Assembly: GCA_017560285.1 (NCBI GenBank)
Contig: JAFYOG010000140.1
Span: 1 to 5,871, forward strand
Length of the DNA stretch: 5,871 bases
Origin: Clostridia bacterium
GTDB lineage: Bacteria > Bacillota > Clostridia > Oscillospirales > CAG-382
Direction: 5' to 3'
In this document: piece by piece, positions 5,583-5,871 of the stretch
How positions within the stretch are numbered: the first letter of the stretch is position 1
Layout: each line of letters starts with the position of its first letter
Made by a program: the position numbers and the translations under genes
The notes under the pieces: model-generated
What the model was told of the DNA's origin: nothing
The model's input: the letters and a program-made list of their open reading frames with translations, nothing else
The model's database searches: none

Positions 5583-5851
5583 AGTATTTTTACTCCCTTC
5601 TCGGTTTCAATTCGTTTACGAATGCTTTCTACCGAAAGCCCCGTTATATAAATTCTGTCGGTATATTCGTTATCACACAGCAAAAAGGATTTTGGCAGGT
5701 CGTTGCATAAGCTTACAACGCCCTTTTCCTCTTCTTTTCGCTTAAAAACATCCTTCGTAGCATCCGAAATACTTGCGGTATCTATATCAAAAATCCCTAT
5801 AATTTCCGCTTTATCAATGCTTTCGCCCTTTTCGAGCTGTAAATACTTCAT
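5570..5851 (-). CDS. remB: RemB (YaaB)/DUF370-type extracellular matrix regulator
   Basis: A 93-residue protein similar in layout to RemB/YaaB, the RemA-related small regulators next to recF and gyrB in Bacillota. It starts MKYLQLEKGE, then has IIGIFDIDTASIS (residues about 17-29), then LPKSFLLCDN and DRIYITGLSVESIRKR. This matches the family pattern of a short beta-strand start, an IIGIFD strand, a PKSFVIT strand and an IYxSPISSxTLxKR end. RemA-type proteins bind DNA and control biofilm matrix genes; the role of RemB paralogues is poorly defined. I chose the ATG at 5851 because it follows AAAAGGG by 7 bases and matches the family start; a TTG at 5869 would add six residues. The final 13 bases overlap gyrB. 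The C-terminus (IETEKGVKILWKK) is slightly longer than usual and carries the gyrB start in another frame. Confidence 0.8.
   Translation of the reverse strand: MKYLQLEKGESIDKAEIIGIFDIDTASISDATKDVFKRKEEEKGVVSLCNDLPKSFLLCDNEYTDRIYITGLSVESIRKRIETEKGVKILWKK
5593..5599 (-). promoter_or_regulatory. gyrB Shine-Dalgarno within remB
   Basis: AAGGGAG on the minus strand, 10 bases before the gyrB ATG at 5582. It lies within the remB coding region, which supports the overlapping start over the downstream methionines. Confidence 0.65.
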
Positions 5852-5857
5852 ATTTTC

Positions 5858-5865
5858 GCCCTTTT
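5858..5865 (-). promoter_or_regulatory. remB Shine-Dalgarno
   Basis: AAAAGGGC on the minus strand, with GGG 7 bases before the ATG at 5851. It decides the start in favour of 5851 over the TTG at 5869, for which the window ends before any binding site could be seen. Confidence 0.5.
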
Positions 5866-5871
5866 GCAAAA

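Noticed and set aside
5852..5869. TTG start adding six residues to RemB
   Set aside because: The ATG at 5851 has its own ribosome binding site and matches the usual start of the family; the TTG has no visible support.

Overview
The window looks like chromosomal housekeeping DNA from a Gram-positive bacterium, most likely an uncultured member of the class Clostridia (Bacillota). Three things suggest this: the gene order remB-gyrB-gyrA, which is the right-hand half of the dnaA-dnaN-rlbA-recF-remB-gyrB-gyrA block next to oriC in many Bacillota; a short Gram-positive-type GyrB of 639 residues without the large insertion of enterobacterial GyrB; and strong GGAGG-type ribosome binding sites. The exact family cannot be fixed from the sequence.

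Layout from left to right. Bases 2-166 (+) are the C-terminal 54 codons of a BaiN/HI0933-family flavoprotein. Bases 167-314 are a convergent intergenic region with two facing hairpin terminators and, between them, a pyrimidine-rich tandem array with a 7-base period. Everything further right is on the minus strand and is read right to left: remB (5851-5570) overlaps gyrB (5582-3663) by 13 bases; a 237-base gap follows; then gyrA (3425-867) and, 3 bases after its stop, a gene for a 4'-phosphopantetheinyl transferase-like protein (863-315), which ends at the second terminator.

GyrB and GyrA form the A2B2 DNA gyrase that introduces negative supercoils. GyrB carries the ATPase and the Toprim metal site, and GyrA carries the DNA-cleaving tyrosine and the DNA-wrapping pinwheel. 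RemB is a small DNA-binding-type regulator that commonly accompanies this cluster. The transferase has no obvious link to gyrase, but its Shine-Dalgarno lies inside the last codons of gyrA, so the two are probably translated together.

The coding content is ordinary. The gyrB-gyrA gap is the most unusual part: it holds a run of palindromes (a terminator hairpin, a compound hairpin, a 13-bp hairpin and two copies of an 18-base unit that each form a small hairpin), plus a second 7-base-period array that resembles the first one and ends in the same TTAACT. A perfect TATAAT next to that array suggests gyrA has its own promoter and that its transcript starts within the array. I see no mobile gene, CRISPR array, tRNA or rRNA, and no clear sign of a wholly new system.
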